Shown here piece after piece: positions 42,882 through 51,791 of a DNA stretch of 59,364 bases (position 1 is the stretch's first letter; every line of letters starts with the position of its first letter). Under the pieces are notes generated by a model. That model saw only the letters and a list, made by a program, of their open reading frames with translations. It ran no database searches and had not been told where the DNA came from. The DNA is from Roseibium sp. MMSF_3544 (GTDB lineage Bacteria; Pseudomonadota; Alphaproteobacteria; Rhizobiales; Stappiaceae): assembly GCF_030732845.1 (NCBI RefSeq), contig NZ_JASHKA010000029.1:1-59364 (forward strand). The letters are read 5' to 3'. The position numbers and the translations under genes are program-made.

Positions 42882-43799
42882 TTACCAATCCGGCTTTGTA
42901 TAAGTCAGGCCGTGGTCCTCAAAGATCTTTGCCATGCGGCCATCGTCGATGGCAAAGCGGATCGCGTCGTCGACCGCATAGGAAAGTGGCCGCCAGTTGT
43001 GCCGCACGGCAACACCAAGCGTCCAGGCGGATTTGGCAAGACCCGGAAAAGGCGGCATGTGGACGGCAATGTCATCGTTCAGGCCATGTTCGATCTGAGA
43101 GAGAGGCGCCATCACCGCCATCACCTCGCCGTTTGCCAATGCGGTCATGGCGTCGGTTGCCGTCGGATAACGGCTCATGTTGGCGATCAACTGCCCGCGC
43201 GCAAAGTTGGACAGGTAGAAATCGGAGAGCGTGTCGTTTTCGACGCCGACCGTATCGACGCGGAAATAGGCCGGTACGGGCGGATCTTCCGGATAAGCAT
43301 CCTTGCGATAGGCGATTGCAAGCTGCTCGTTGTAGTACTGGCCGTTAAGCACAACCATTTCGTTCCGGCAGCCGAGTTCCCGGTCATAGGGGACATGCAG
43401 CATCACGTTTGCGATTTGCCCGCCAATGAGTTTGCCGCGCCACACGTTGTTGCGCAGATCGCCATCGACATTCTCGTCCGCGGCCGTCGCAATGAACCTT
43501 GCTTCGACCCCGAGATCCTGTGCGATTAGCCGCCCAATTTCTATGTCGACACCTTTCAGGACCCCCTTGTCCTCGTAGGAAAAGGGAGGAAAGTCTTCAT
43601 AGACCGCAATCTTGATAAACCCACGGTCCTGAATGTCGTCGAGGCTCTGGCCGACGATGTCGCGGCCCACATTTTGGGGCTTACGCTCGGCCTCATCACC
43701 GAAACGGACATTTTCACAGTTTTGCGCAAACGCCGCCGTTCCGGTCATGCAAAGCATGGCCAGCACGGCGGAAACTGCCTTGAGCGCAGGTTTGAACAT
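42882..43799 (-). CDS. Quinoprotein-dehydrogenase-associated periplasmic binding protein (XoxJ-like)
   Basis: A 305-residue secreted protein of the family-3 solute-binding fold (signal peptide MFKPALKAVSAVLAMLCM...AFA). The stretch FIKIAVYEDFPPFSYEDKGVLKGVDIEIGRLIAQDLG is the usual N-lobe start, and ANGEVMAVMAPLSQIEHGL is typical of the group found next to PQQ dehydrogenases (XoxJ/MxaJ relatives). It has no ABC partners of its own. It may help activate or load the dehydrogenase. It directly follows the PedF-type cytochrome gene (stop and start overlap by one base). Confidence 0.85.
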   Translation of the reverse strand: MFKPALKAVSAVLAMLCMTGTAAFAQNCENVRFGDEAERKPQNVGRDIVGQSLDDIQDRGFIKIAVYEDFPPFSYEDKGVLKGVDIEIGRLIAQDLGVEARFIATAADENVDGDLRNNVWRGKLIGGQIANVMLHVPYDRELGCRNEMVVLNGQYYNEQLAIAYRKDAYPEDPPVPAYFRVDTVGVENDTLSDFYLSNFARGQLIANMSRYPTATDAMTALANGEVMAVMAPLSQIEHGLNDDIAVHMPPFPGLAKSAWTLGVAVRHNWRPLSYAVDDAIRFAIDDGRMAKIFEDHGLTYTKPDW

Positions 43800-44524
43800 T
43801 ATTCGGCGGCCGATAGTCCGATCGTCAGGATCTCAACGGTTTTCTTGAGACTGTCATCGGAGCCATCCAACTGTATGACAGCGCGCGAGGCAACCGACTC
43901 CGCCTTCGGAGCACCTGAGCCGGTCTCCAGTGAGTTGGCAATTTCTTCCATCTCTGCGCGCAGCGGTGCGATGGTACCTTCTACTTCTGCAGCTGGTGTC
44001 GCTTTGTCCGCCAATGCCTTGATTTCATCCCGAATGGCCTTCAGCCGATCCGAATGAGGATCGAGCGCGCCTTCATCCGGACGGGTTTCAACGTAGGTGC
44101 GGATGGCCCAGGCAGCTTCTTGCCCGAGAAGTTCGCCAAAAGCCGGCATCTTGGTAATGCCGTTCTGGGTATAGCCGTTCTGATAGCGTTCCAGATACCA
44201 TTCGTCGCCGAAGTCGTCAGCTTCCAGGTAACGAAGGTCCGGTGCGAGACCACCGGAAATGACTTCCAGGCCATGGCAGCGAGCGCAATTCTGGTTGTAG
44301 CCTGATGCACCGATGCTGATGGCAAGCGCCCAAAACTCGTTGTCCGGATCCCGCCAGGGGTTCTCCGCGAGCCACTCTTCGCCGAGGTCAGGAAGACCGG
44401 CCGTGTCGACGGCCTGAGGTGCCACATCGCCATGTGCTTCAACCCGGCCCATCGGATCGATGGATGTCAGGGAAAGCGCGGTCCCAGCCGCAAAGATGCC
44501 CAGCATACATTTGCGTAAATTCAT
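43799..44524 (-). CDS. pedF: Cytochrome c-550, PedF type
   Basis: A 241-residue periplasmic cytochrome c. Signal peptide MNLRKCMLGIFAAGTALSL, then HGDVAPQAVDTAGLPDLGEEW and YNQNCARCHGLEVISGGLAPDLR with heme motif CARCH (80-84), and KMPAFGELLGQEAAWAIRTYVE. This matches the cytochrome c-550 that accepts electrons from quinoprotein ethanol dehydrogenases in Pseudomonas (PedF/ExaB). The C-terminal ~90 residues form an extra helical/charged tail. The ATG at 44524 follows GGGAGGAG; a longer in-frame start has no such site. Confidence 0.88.
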   Translation of the reverse strand: MNLRKCMLGIFAAGTALSLTSIDPMGRVEAHGDVAPQAVDTAGLPDLGEEWLAENPWRDPDNEFWALAISIGASGYNQNCARCHGLEVISGGLAPDLRYLEADDFGDEWYLERYQNGYTQNGITKMPAFGELLGQEAAWAIRTYVETRPDEGALDPHSDRLKAIRDEIKALADKATPAAEVEGTIAPLRAEMEEIANSLETGSGAPKAESVASRAVIQLDGSDDSLKKTVEILTIGLSAAE

Positions 44525-44584
44525 GAGTTCTCTCCTCCCGAGATCGTCGAACTTAGATACGCACAGCTCTGGCAGGGGCGCTAT

Positions 44585-44594
44585 TGTACCAAGG
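44585..44594 (-). promoter_or_regulatory. CCTTGGTACA motif in the divergent pedF / ABC promoter region
   Basis: TGTACCAAGG on the plus strand reads CCTTGGTACA on the minus strand, towards pedF, and is followed there by ATAGCGCC. It is the near twin of the motif at 39754. It lies about 60 bases upstream of pedF and 95 bases upstream of the forward ABC operon. Candidate binding site for the alcohol-response regulator. Confidence 0.35.
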
Positions 44595-44688
44595 GACAAG
44601 TCTCGTTTTCCAGCCGATGTGGTTACAATCAGCCTAACCTAGAAAATATTGCTGCACTGCGCGTATTCGGGTCATGGGAGAGGGTTGT

Positions 44689-45861
44689 ATGATTGCCAGA
44701 TTGATCGCGAATTACTTAGTGCTTGTATGGCTTTATTGCGGTGCAGCGTATGGTGAGGTGGCGGTTGCAATCGGTTATCTTGAGCAAATTGAACCACAAC
44801 CTCCGGTGCTCTCCAACCTCGACCCGATCCCCGAAAACGAGGGTCTTGCAGGCGCTGAACTTGGCCTAAAGGACAATGCGACGACCGGTCGTTTTCTGAA
44901 GCAGACCTACTCTCTGGAAACACGGATTGTCGACGAGGGCGGCGATTTTGAAAGTGCCGCGCGCGAGCTGCTGTCGCTGACACCATTCATCATCGTAAAG
45001 GCTCCGCAGGAAAAGTTGCTCGCGCTTGCGGACCTGCCCGAGGCGGAAGGTGCAATCCTCTTCAATGCCAGTGCACCGGATGTCGATTTGAGGGGCAATG
45101 CGTGCCGGAGGAATATCCTTCACACCTTGCCGTCAAGGGCGATGCTGACGGATGCGCTTGCCCAGTTCGGTGTGCGCAAGAAGTGGACGGACTGGGTGGT
45201 CATTTCCGGACCCAATCCGAAAGACAAGGCCTATGCTGACGCGCTGCAAAAGTCGGCGCAAAAGTTCGGCGTGCGCATCCGCGAGGTCAAGGAGTGGGAT
45301 GTCGATGCGGACATGCGCCGCAATGCGTTCCAGGAACTGCCGCTCTTCACGCAGGATTTTCCCGAACATGATCTTCTGATTGTCGCGGACGAAACGGATG
45401 ATTTCGGCCGATACGTGCCGTTCAGCACATGGGAACCGCGTCCTGTGGCAGGGACGGAAGGACTGGTGGCGACGGCCTGGGACAGGACAGTGGAGCAATG
45501 GGGCGCCGCGCAGCTTCAGAACCGGTTCGAAGAGGAAGCGGACCGGCCGATGAGGCCTGTCGACTATGCGAGCTGGGTTGCCATGCGCGCGCTGGGGGAA
45601 GCCGTGACGCGAACCAATCAGGCGGAGCCAGGTGTCATCCGCGAGTACCTTCTTTCCGACAAGTTCGAACTTGCCGGTTTCAAGGGCAGGCCGCTCACGT
45701 TCCGGACCTGGAACGGCCAGATGCGCCAGCCGATTCCGCTGGTGCATCCCCGGGCAGTGGCGACCCAGGCGCCGCTCGAAGGATTTCTTCATCAACGAAC
45801 CGAGCTTGATACGCTCGGAATAGACGAGGCGGAAAGCGCCTGCACCGCATTTGGGGAGTGA
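44689..45861 (+). CDS. PQQ-dependent alcohol dehydrogenase-associated ABC substrate-binding protein
   Basis: A 390-residue secreted protein of the branched-chain-amino-acid-binding fold. Signal peptide MIARLIANYLVLVWLYCGAAYG. Landmarks of the PQQ-system group are IGYLEQIEPQPPVLSNLDPIPENEGLAGA and GLKDNATTGRF, then FNASAPDVDLRGNACRRNILHTLPSRAMLTDAL, and the C-terminal FRTWNGQMRQPIPLVHPRAV. The ATG at 44689 is preferred because GGGAGAGGG precedes it. First gene of a six-gene operon. Confidence 0.85.
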   Translation: MIARLIANYLVLVWLYCGAAYGEVAVAIGYLEQIEPQPPVLSNLDPIPENEGLAGAELGLKDNATTGRFLKQTYSLETRIVDEGGDFESAARELLSLTPFIIVKAPQEKLLALADLPEAEGAILFNASAPDVDLRGNACRRNILHTLPSRAMLTDALAQFGVRKKWTDWVVISGPNPKDKAYADALQKSAQKFGVRIREVKEWDVDADMRRNAFQELPLFTQDFPEHDLLIVADETDDFGRYVPFSTWEPRPVAGTEGLVATAWDRTVEQWGAAQLQNRFEEEADRPMRPVDYASWVAMRALGEAVTRTNQAEPGVIREYLLSDKFELAGFKGRPLTFRTWNGQMRQPIPLVHPRAVATQAPLEGFLHQRTELDTLGIDEAESACTAFGE

Positions 45862-45864
45862 AAC

Positions 45865-46836
45865 ATGCGCATTCTTTGGCAGATCGCCGGACTTGCGATG
45901 GGAATGGGACTTTCCGTTGCCGTCGCAGATGAAATCTGGGTGTCCAACGAAAAGGACGACACGATCAGCGTGATCGATATCGAGACGCTCGAGGTCGTGC
46001 GGACAATCGAGGTTGGTGAGCGCCCGCGGGGCATCACCTTCGCCATCGATCATTCGGTGCTTTACCTGTGCGCCTCCGACAGCGACACCGTGCAGGTGAT
46101 CGATCCGGAAACCGGCAAGGTCCTGCATGAACTGCCCTCCGGCGAAGATCCCGAGCAATTCGTCCTCCATCCGGACAACAGGCATCTTTATATCGCCAAC
46201 GAGGACGACGCGATCACAACCGTGGTCGATACCGAAACCCGCAAGGTCATTGCGCAGATCGATGTCGGCATCGAACCGGAAGGCATGGCGGTGTCACCGG
46301 ATGGGGACATTGCGATCACCACGTCCGAAACCACCAACATGGCGCACTGGATCGACACAAAAACCCAGGAGCTTTTTGCCAACACGATTGTCGACCAGCG
46401 CCCGCGCCACGCCGAATTCACGCATGACGGCACGGAGCTTTGGGTGAGTTCGGAGATCGGCGGCACGATCACAGTGTTCGACCGCGCAAGCCAGGAAGAA
46501 AAGGCCAAGATCAATTTCGAGATCCAGGGCATTCATCCGGATCGCGTTCAGCCGGTGGGTTTCGAAATGACCAAGGACGGCAAGCACGTCTTTGTCGCTC
46601 TTGGACCGTCCAACCACGTCGCTGTTGTCGATCCGAAAACCTACGAGGTGACGGATTACATCCTCGTTGGACGGCGCGTCTGGCACATGTCGTTCAACGG
46701 TGACGAGAGCCTTCTGTTCACCACCAACGGCGTTTCCGGCGATGTCACCGTGATCGACGTGGAAAAACTGGAACCCATCAAAAGCATCAAGGTCGGGCGC
46801 TTCCCCTGGGGCGCGGCATACCGGCCGACAAACTGA
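45865..46836 (+). CDS. YVTN-type beta-propeller protein of the PQQ-ADH system
   Basis: A 323-residue secreted beta-propeller (signal peptide MRILWQIAGLAMGMGLSVAVA). It has about seven repeats of the YVTN style: IWVSNEKDDTISVIDIETLEV, LYLCASDSDTVQVIDPETGKV, LYIANEDDAITTVVDTETRKV and so on. Such propellers stand next to the binding protein in PQQ-dependent alcohol oxidation loci. The role is unknown; protein interaction in the periplasm is the usual assumption. It starts three bases after the previous stop. Confidence 0.85.
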   Translation: MRILWQIAGLAMGMGLSVAVADEIWVSNEKDDTISVIDIETLEVVRTIEVGERPRGITFAIDHSVLYLCASDSDTVQVIDPETGKVLHELPSGEDPEQFVLHPDNRHLYIANEDDAITTVVDTETRKVIAQIDVGIEPEGMAVSPDGDIAITTSETTNMAHWIDTKTQELFANTIVDQRPRHAEFTHDGTELWVSSEIGGTITVFDRASQEEKAKINFEIQGIHPDRVQPVGFEMTKDGKHVFVALGPSNHVAVVDPKTYEVTDYILVGRRVWHMSFNGDESLLFTTNGVSGDVTVIDVEKLEPIKSIKVGRFPWGAAYRPTN

Positions 46837-46856
46837 GTTCAATCGGGAGGAAACAC

Positions 46857-47312
46857 ATGAGAGTCTTGCTCGCCTTTATGACGACCTTCGCCATTTTGAC
46901 AGCGCCTGTCCTGGCCGACAGCGACGATGACGACGATGATGCACCAGCCTTTGGCAACGCCGGGATTCTATCCAGCAAAAACCGCGAGGACCTGTCACCG
47001 CTGACGCTCTCCGCAGGCATGCCGCTCAACGAAAGCGGCAAACTGGAACTGAAATCCGGAACCTACTATGAGATCGAAATCGAGGCTGACGGCAGCCAGG
47101 AACTCGCGCTCAACGGTGCCGGTTTCTTCCGGGCGATCTGGATCGACGAGATCGTAATTGAAGGTATCGAGATTCGCCCGCTCGGGGTCGACAGCCTTGA
47201 GTTCGACGAGGCCGGCACGGCAGAGATCAGCTTCCTGGCGATCAAACCTGGAACCTATGATTTCGGCGTCCCGGGAAGCGACCTTCAGAAGGTGGAGATA
47301 ACCATCAAGTGA
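46857..47312 (+). CDS. Secreted small protein of unknown function in the PQQ-ADH operon
   Basis: A 151-residue exported protein (signal peptide MRVLLAFMTTFAILTAPVLA). The mature N terminus is a run of acidic residues (DSDDDDDD), which could bind cations. The rest is beta-rich (LKSGTYYEIEIEADGSQELALNGAGFFRAIWIDEIVIEGIEIRPLG; a cupredoxin-like fold is possible) without copper ligands I can point to. It overlaps the ATPase gene by four bases. Confidence 0.75.
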   Translation: MRVLLAFMTTFAILTAPVLADSDDDDDDAPAFGNAGILSSKNREDLSPLTLSAGMPLNESGKLELKSGTYYEIEIEADGSQELALNGAGFFRAIWIDEIVIEGIEIRPLGVDSLEFDEAGTAEISFLAIKPGTYDFGVPGSDLQKVEITIK

Positions 47313-48031
47313 CAACCCGCCTGAGCGTCCAGGGCATTACCCATCGCTATGGCAAGAAAACGGCTCTGAACGACATCAGCTTTTCGCTGCAAAAAGGAAC
47401 ATTTTGCGCTCTTCTCGGCCCGAACGGTGCCGGGAAGAGCACTTTGTTTTCCATTCTGACGCGCCTGTTTGTGCCGGACACCGGCGAAATCGAAGTCGAC
47501 GGGCATTCGCTGTCGCGAAAGCCGGGTGAGGCGCTGGCGCGGATCGGTGTGGTCTTTCAGCAGCCAACGCTCGATCTTGACCTGACCGTCGTGCGCAACC
47601 TGAAGTATTTCGCTGCCCTTCACGGGCTTGCCGGCAAAGAGGCCGACAGGAGGATCGCTGCGTCGCTGGATCGCGTTCAGATGGCGGAACGCGCGGGCGA
47701 GAAAGTCAGGGCACTTAACGGCGGGCACAGGCGGCGCATGGAGATTGCGCGGGCGCTGATCCATGGTCCGGCGGTCTTGCTGCTGGACGAGCCGACTGTC
47801 GGTCTAGACGCAGCGACGAGACGCTCGATCACCGATCATGTGCACGATCTTGCGAACGAGCAGGATCTGACGGTGCTCTGGGCAACGCATCTGGTCGACG
47901 AAGTGCGCGACAACGATCATCTCGTCGTGCTCCATCGGGGCGAGATTTGTGCAGAAGGGAGCGCGGCGGGAATTGCCGGGCAGTCTTCCCTGCATGAGAG
48001 CTTTCTGGAACTGACCGGAGGCAGCCAATGA
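47309..48031 (+). CDS. ABC exporter-type ATPase (PedA/PQQ-ADH system)
   Basis: A 240-residue ATPase (GTG start). Walker A GPNGAGKST, signature-like LNGGHRRRMEIARAL, Walker B LLLDEPTVGLDAATRR and switch WATHLVDEVRDND. It belongs to the ABC-2 group paired with the permease encoded next. In Pseudomonas the similar pedABC genes stand in the phenylethanol/ethanol oxidation locus; the cargo is unknown. Start and stop overlap both neighbours by four bases. Confidence 0.88.
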   Translation: MTTRLSVQGITHRYGKKTALNDISFSLQKGTFCALLGPNGAGKSTLFSILTRLFVPDTGEIEVDGHSLSRKPGEALARIGVVFQQPTLDLDLTVVRNLKYFAALHGLAGKEADRRIAASLDRVQMAERAGEKVRALNGGHRRRMEIARALIHGPAVLLLDEPTVGLDAATRRSITDHVHDLANEQDLTVLWATHLVDEVRDNDHLVVLHRGEICAEGSAAGIAGQSSLHESFLELTGGSQ

Positions 48032-48819
48032 AAGCAGCACTTGTCTGTCTGGTTGCCATTGTTCACCGCGAAGCGCTGCGGTTCGTATCGCAGCGCGGCC
48101 GGTTTCTCGCTGCCATCGTACGACCTCTGGTCTGGCTGATTGTGTTCGCGGCGGGGTTCAGGGCAGCGCTTGGCCTTTCCATTCAACCGCCGTATCAGAC
48201 CTACATCACCTACGAGATCTATATCGTTCCCGGTCTTTGCGGCATGATCCAGCTGTTTTCGGGCATGCAGTCCTCGCTCAGTCTCGTCTATGACCGTGAG
48301 ATGGGATCGATGCGCCTATTGTTGACCAGCCCTATCCCGCGCTGGTGGCTGCTGTTTTGCAAGCTCTTCGCCAGCACGACCATTTCGATCTTTCAGGTCT
48401 ATACCTTTCTGGCGATCGCCGCCGTCACTGGGATCACCTTCTCACCGGCGGGCTATCTGGCCATTCTGCCGGCGCTTATCCTGAACGGGTTGATGTTGGG
48501 TGCGCTGGGGCTCTTGCTGTCGAGTACGATCAACCAGCTGGAAAATTTCGCGGGCGTGATGAACTTCGTCATCTTTCCGATGTTCTTCTTGTCCACCGCG
48601 CTTTACCCGCTGTGGAAGATGGCGGAGGCCTCGACCATCCTGCGAGATATCTGCGCCTTCAACCCGTTTTCGCACGGTGTCGAACTCATTCGCTTTGCGC
48701 TCTACGGCCAGGTCGACTGGATGGCCCTTTTGTGGGTCCTGCTGGCCTTTGCAATCTTTCTCTTTGGCAGTCTTTGGGGGTATGATCCGTCCCGCGGCAT
48801 TGTCAGGCGGAAAGCCTGA
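48028..48819 (+). CDS. ABC-2 type permease (PedC-like)
   Basis: A 263-residue inner-membrane protein with six hydrophobic helices. ABC-2 landmarks are IYIVPGLCGMIQLFSGMQSSLSLVYDREMGSMRLLLTSPIPRWWLL and FPMFFLSTALYPLWKM. It forms the membrane part of the transporter with the ATPase upstream (ATGA overlap). Confidence 0.88.
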   Translation: MKAALVCLVAIVHREALRFVSQRGRFLAAIVRPLVWLIVFAAGFRAALGLSIQPPYQTYITYEIYIVPGLCGMIQLFSGMQSSLSLVYDREMGSMRLLLTSPIPRWWLLFCKLFASTTISIFQVYTFLAIAAVTGITFSPAGYLAILPALILNGLMLGALGLLLSSTINQLENFAGVMNFVIFPMFFLSTALYPLWKMAEASTILRDICAFNPFSHGVELIRFALYGQVDWMALLWVLLAFAIFLFGSLWGYDPSRGIVRRKA

Positions 48820-48859
48820 ACGACCATCGGGACGGTTTTTTCAAACAGGAGGCCCGGGC

Positions 48860-49408
48860 ATGAAAACTTTAGTTGCTTCGATATTGCTGGTGGCAGGAAC
48901 GTTCGGTCAGGCTGCCCTGGCTGAAGAAGCCGACGACGGCGGTACGCTCAATCCGGACGAGATGAGCCTGAGCAAATCGCTCTCCCGCGCTTTGGAGGGC
49001 GACGTCGACATGGTCGTTTGCGCTCAAGGGTACCTGTTGACCAAGAAGGGCGACCACGAGGCCGCCCGGCGGATCTTCCAGACCTGCGCGGACAAGGGCT
49101 GGACGGGCACCATGACCTGGATGGCCTACATGAACCAGAACGGTCTTGGGGAGAACGAAGATCCGGCAGCAGCAGCGAACTGGGACAAAAAGGCGGCTGA
49201 CGCAGGCGATCCGGTTGGGCAGTTCAATCACGGACTGAATCTGCTTCGCGGCTATGGCGTCGACCAGGATATAGACCTCGGCAAAAGCTATATCGACCGG
49301 TCCGCCGAACAGGGATTTGAAACGGCCAAGGAGCTGCAAAACGAGGGCTACGACTGGAAGTCCGTGACGCCGGATGCGGACGAATGGAAGTTCCAGCGGA
49401 TCTACTAG
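48860..49408 (+). CDS. Secreted Sel1-repeat protein
   Basis: A 182-residue exported protein (signal peptide MKTLVASILLVAGTFGQAALA). Two to three Sel1/TPR-like repeats follow: GDHEAARRIFQTCADKGWTGTMTWMAYMNQNGLGENEDPAAAANWDKKAADAGDPVGQFNHGLNLLRGYGVDQD, listed here only as position guide for residues ~65-140. The ATG at 48860 has GGAGG nearby and a good signal peptide. Last gene of the ABC operon. Repeats of this type bind partner proteins. Confidence 0.82.
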   Translation: MKTLVASILLVAGTFGQAALAEEADDGGTLNPDEMSLSKSLSRALEGDVDMVVCAQGYLLTKKGDHEAARRIFQTCADKGWTGTMTWMAYMNQNGLGENEDPAAAANWDKKAADAGDPVGQFNHGLNLLRGYGVDQDIDLGKSYIDRSAEQGFETAKELQNEGYDWKSVTPDADEWKFQRIY

Positions 49409-49448
49409 GGGCCGTACCTCATAGCCGTTAGGTTTCAGTTCAAGTCGA

Positions 49449-50327
49449 TTACTGCTTTGCAGTTGCGCCTTGGGCCTTGACCTCGGCCTGACCCAGGGTG
49501 CGCTCACCCAGTCGATACTTTGTGAGCGCGCGCTCCAGCGCAGCAGCAATCCAGCCCTTTGGAACAATGTGGCCGCGCTCGTGCAGGCAAAGCATCACCT
49601 CCCGGCCGCTTTGGCAGGTCGACCAGACGAGGCAGTCGTGCCCGTTCAAGGTTTCCTTGCCGTCCGGTTCCGCCGCGCAAAGATTGGTACGCCGCCACAG
49701 GTCGACCGCCACATTCGGGTTGCCGTCCGCGGCGAGGGGCAAGTCCATGACATTGTCCTTGAAGCCATGCACATACATCACGTTCATCGGCCCGGTCGGA
49801 CAAGTAATGCTTTCCTGGCGGTAGAGCGTTCCTGCCGCCGGCAAGATGCCCGCGATCAGGTCGCCAGCGTCACAGGCCGTGCGCCAGGCCATCGCCGAGC
49901 CGTAGGAAAAACCCGTTGCATAGATGCGGCTCCTGTCGATCGGATAGTGCTGCGCCACATCCTCGATGACGGCGCGAACGAACGGGACATCGCGATTGTC
50001 GCGGTTCCAGAAATCCCAGGTCCTGTTGAGTCCTTCAGGAGCCACCAGCAAGGCTCCGTTCTCATTGATTGCAGTCAGGACCTTCGGGTTTTTCAGCGGG
50101 TGCTTGGAATCGCGTTTCCAGCCATGGAAATGGATCAGAACCGGCAGCGGCTTTACACCGTCCCAGCCTTCGGGCGGCTTGGCGCGGTAAGGTCTTTCAG
50201 CTGCGCTGCAGGCAGTCTCGAGGCCACAGGGATGGACCGGCTGGTTTTCGGCGCTTGCCGTGCCGATGCCGCCAAACAGGAACATCAGGGTTGCCGCCGC
50301 CAGAACTGATTTTTGCAAGGATCGCAT
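49449..50327 (-). CDS. Secreted alpha/beta hydrolase (LpqC/poly-hydroxybutyrate depolymerase or feruloyl-esterase-like)
   Basis: A 292-residue exported esterase. Signal peptide MRSLQKSVLAAATLMFLFGG...ASA. IHFHGWKRD is the oxyanion region, the nucleophile elbow is GFSYGSAMAW, and a late His is in CLHERGHIVP. This is the LpqC/PHB-depolymerase group. The ATG at 50327 gives a clean signal peptide; a TTG 17 codons upstream is the alternative. Convergent with the ABC operon (40-base gap, no clear terminator). In an alcohol-oxidation locus it might release alcohols from esters. Confidence 0.78.
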   Translation of the reverse strand: MRSLQKSVLAAATLMFLFGGIGTASAENQPVHPCGLETACSAAERPYRAKPPEGWDGVKPLPVLIHFHGWKRDSKHPLKNPKVLTAINENGALLVAPEGLNRTWDFWNRDNRDVPFVRAVIEDVAQHYPIDRSRIYATGFSYGSAMAWRTACDAGDLIAGILPAAGTLYRQESITCPTGPMNVMYVHGFKDNVMDLPLAADGNPNVAVDLWRRTNLCAAEPDGKETLNGHDCLVWSTCQSGREVMLCLHERGHIVPKGWIAAALERALTKYRLGERTLGQAEVKAQGATAKQ

Positions 50328-50412
50328 CTCCGGATTGCTCGAGGCACAAACACTATGGTTTGCCTTCGGGCGCGCCAACTCAAAACGCCGTTAGCGTTTG
50401 TTGAAGGCGTGT

Positions 50413-51018
50413 TCAGCTGGAGACTTCAGTCGGCGTCAGCATCGCTGGCTGGCCTTCAAGCCGAAACACCTTGGTGGCGAGCGCGCCTGCCTCGGTTTCC
50501 GAATGCGTCACAAGGAGCGTTGCGATCTGCGTGTCTTTCAAAAGCTCCACCGTCAGATCGATCATGTTGCGGGCGAGGTCCTTGTCCAGCGAGGCAAAGG
50601 GCTCGTCCATAACCAGAAAGTCCGGTTTCGCCGCAAAGGCCCGCGCAAGGGAAAGGCGCCGTCTTTGACCGAGGGAAAGCTGGTCGGGAAAGTGGTTCTG
50701 CTTTCCGGTCAGGCCGACCCGCTCAAGAGCGTCTTTCACGTCTTCCACCGGGACATTGGTAATCAGCTGGATGTTGTCCGCCGCGCTTCGCCAGGGCAGA
50801 AGGGTCGGTTCCTGGAATACCATCGCGATGCGTCCTGGCCGAACGACCTTGCCTTGAAAGTCATCCTCGAGACCTGCGGCGATCCGGAGCAGTGTTGTTT
50901 TGCCGATACCGGACGGGCCAAGCACGGCCATGCATTCTCCCGCAGCGATTTCCAGACGGACGTTTCCAAGAACGTCGTGCTCGCCGAAGGATTTTTCGCG
51001 GATGTCGATCTCGATCAT
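50413..51018 (-). CDS. ABC importer ATPase (TauB/SsuB type)
   Basis: A 201-residue ATPase, short for the family. Walker A GPSGIGKTT (34-42), Q-loop VFQEPTLLPW, signature LSLGQRRRLSLARA, Walker B FLVMDEPFASLD, switch VTHSETEA. The ATG at 51018 gives the four-base overlap with the permease. Third gene of an importer operon (binding protein, permease, ATPase) transcribed away from the alcohol dehydrogenase gene. Confidence 0.88.
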   Translation of the reverse strand: MIEIDIREKSFGEHDVLGNVRLEIAAGECMAVLGPSGIGKTTLLRIAAGLEDDFQGKVVRPGRIAMVFQEPTLLPWRSAADNIQLITNVPVEDVKDALERVGLTGKQNHFPDQLSLGQRRRLSLARAFAAKPDFLVMDEPFASLDKDLARNMIDLTVELLKDTQIATLLVTHSETEAGALATKVFRLEGQPAMLTPTEVSS

Positions 51019-51791
51019 GCCTGCCGCCACCGGCTCGCGCGGCGCTCCCAGGGCTGAAGGATTGCAAACTCGATCGTCAGCATCACGGCAATGAACGACA
51101 AGGCATAGGTCAGCACCATGGCAACGTCGAAGAGCTGGAAATAAAGATGGATCTGAAAGCCGACACCGTTTGACCGTCCGAGAAATTCGACGACAAGAAC
51201 GATCTTCCAGATCAGGGCCGTTCCGGTGCGCGCGCTCGCGGCGAAATAGGGCGCCAGTTGCGGCGCGATGATGTGCCGAAGGCGCGTGATGCGGGGTACC
51301 CGGAAGATGCGGGACATGTCGTCGAGGGCTGGGTCGAACGTGCGTGCGCCTTCCCGAATGAGCACCGTCACCATCGGGATCTTGTTGATGGCAACGGCCG
51401 TGATCGCCGCGACTTCGGTCAGGCCGATCCAGAGGTAACACAACACGATGGTGACGAGCGCGGGCAGGTTCAGGAAAAACAGGAGCCAGGGATCGAGCCA
51501 GGTGTCGACGGCCTTGCGTCTTCCCATGACAAGACCAGCCACAGTTCCGATAGCCATCGCCAGAATGAAGGCGGCGACAACGCGCCCCAGAGTGACGCCG
51601 AGGTTATAGAGCAAGGGGCCGTTGAAGAGCTCCCTTGCCGTGAGCCTCGCGATTTCCAATGGTGAGGGCAGGATCTCCGGATCTGCTAAGGCAACAGCAA
51701 AGGCCCACCATCCGACCACCAGCAGGCCGAGGGAAATCAGCCGGACCCTGATGGAGCCGGCTGTCCGGGGATCAGCCTTCCGGAATGACAA
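51015..51791 (-). CDS. ABC importer permease (TauC/SsuC type)
   Basis: A membrane protein of about 258 residues with six hydrophobic helices and the EAA-type loop IFRVPRITRLRHIIAPQLAPY. The start is uncertain: a TTG at 51791 lies six bases after GGAGG, a GTG at 51797 lies almost on it, and a longer ATG-led frame at 51839 overlaps the binding-protein gene by 68 bases. In any case translation is coupled to the gene before it. Confidence 0.8.
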   Translation of the reverse strand: MSFRKADPRTAGSIRVRLISLGLLVVGWWAFAVALADPEILPSPLEIARLTARELFNGPLLYNLGVTLGRVVAAFILAMAIGTVAGLVMGRRKAVDTWLDPWLLFFLNLPALVTIVLCYLWIGLTEVAAITAVAINKIPMVTVLIREGARTFDPALDDMSRIFRVPRITRLRHIIAPQLAPYFAASARTGTALIWKIVLVVEFLGRSNGVGFQIHLYFQLFDVAMVLTYALSFIAVMLTIEFAILQPWERRASRWRQA

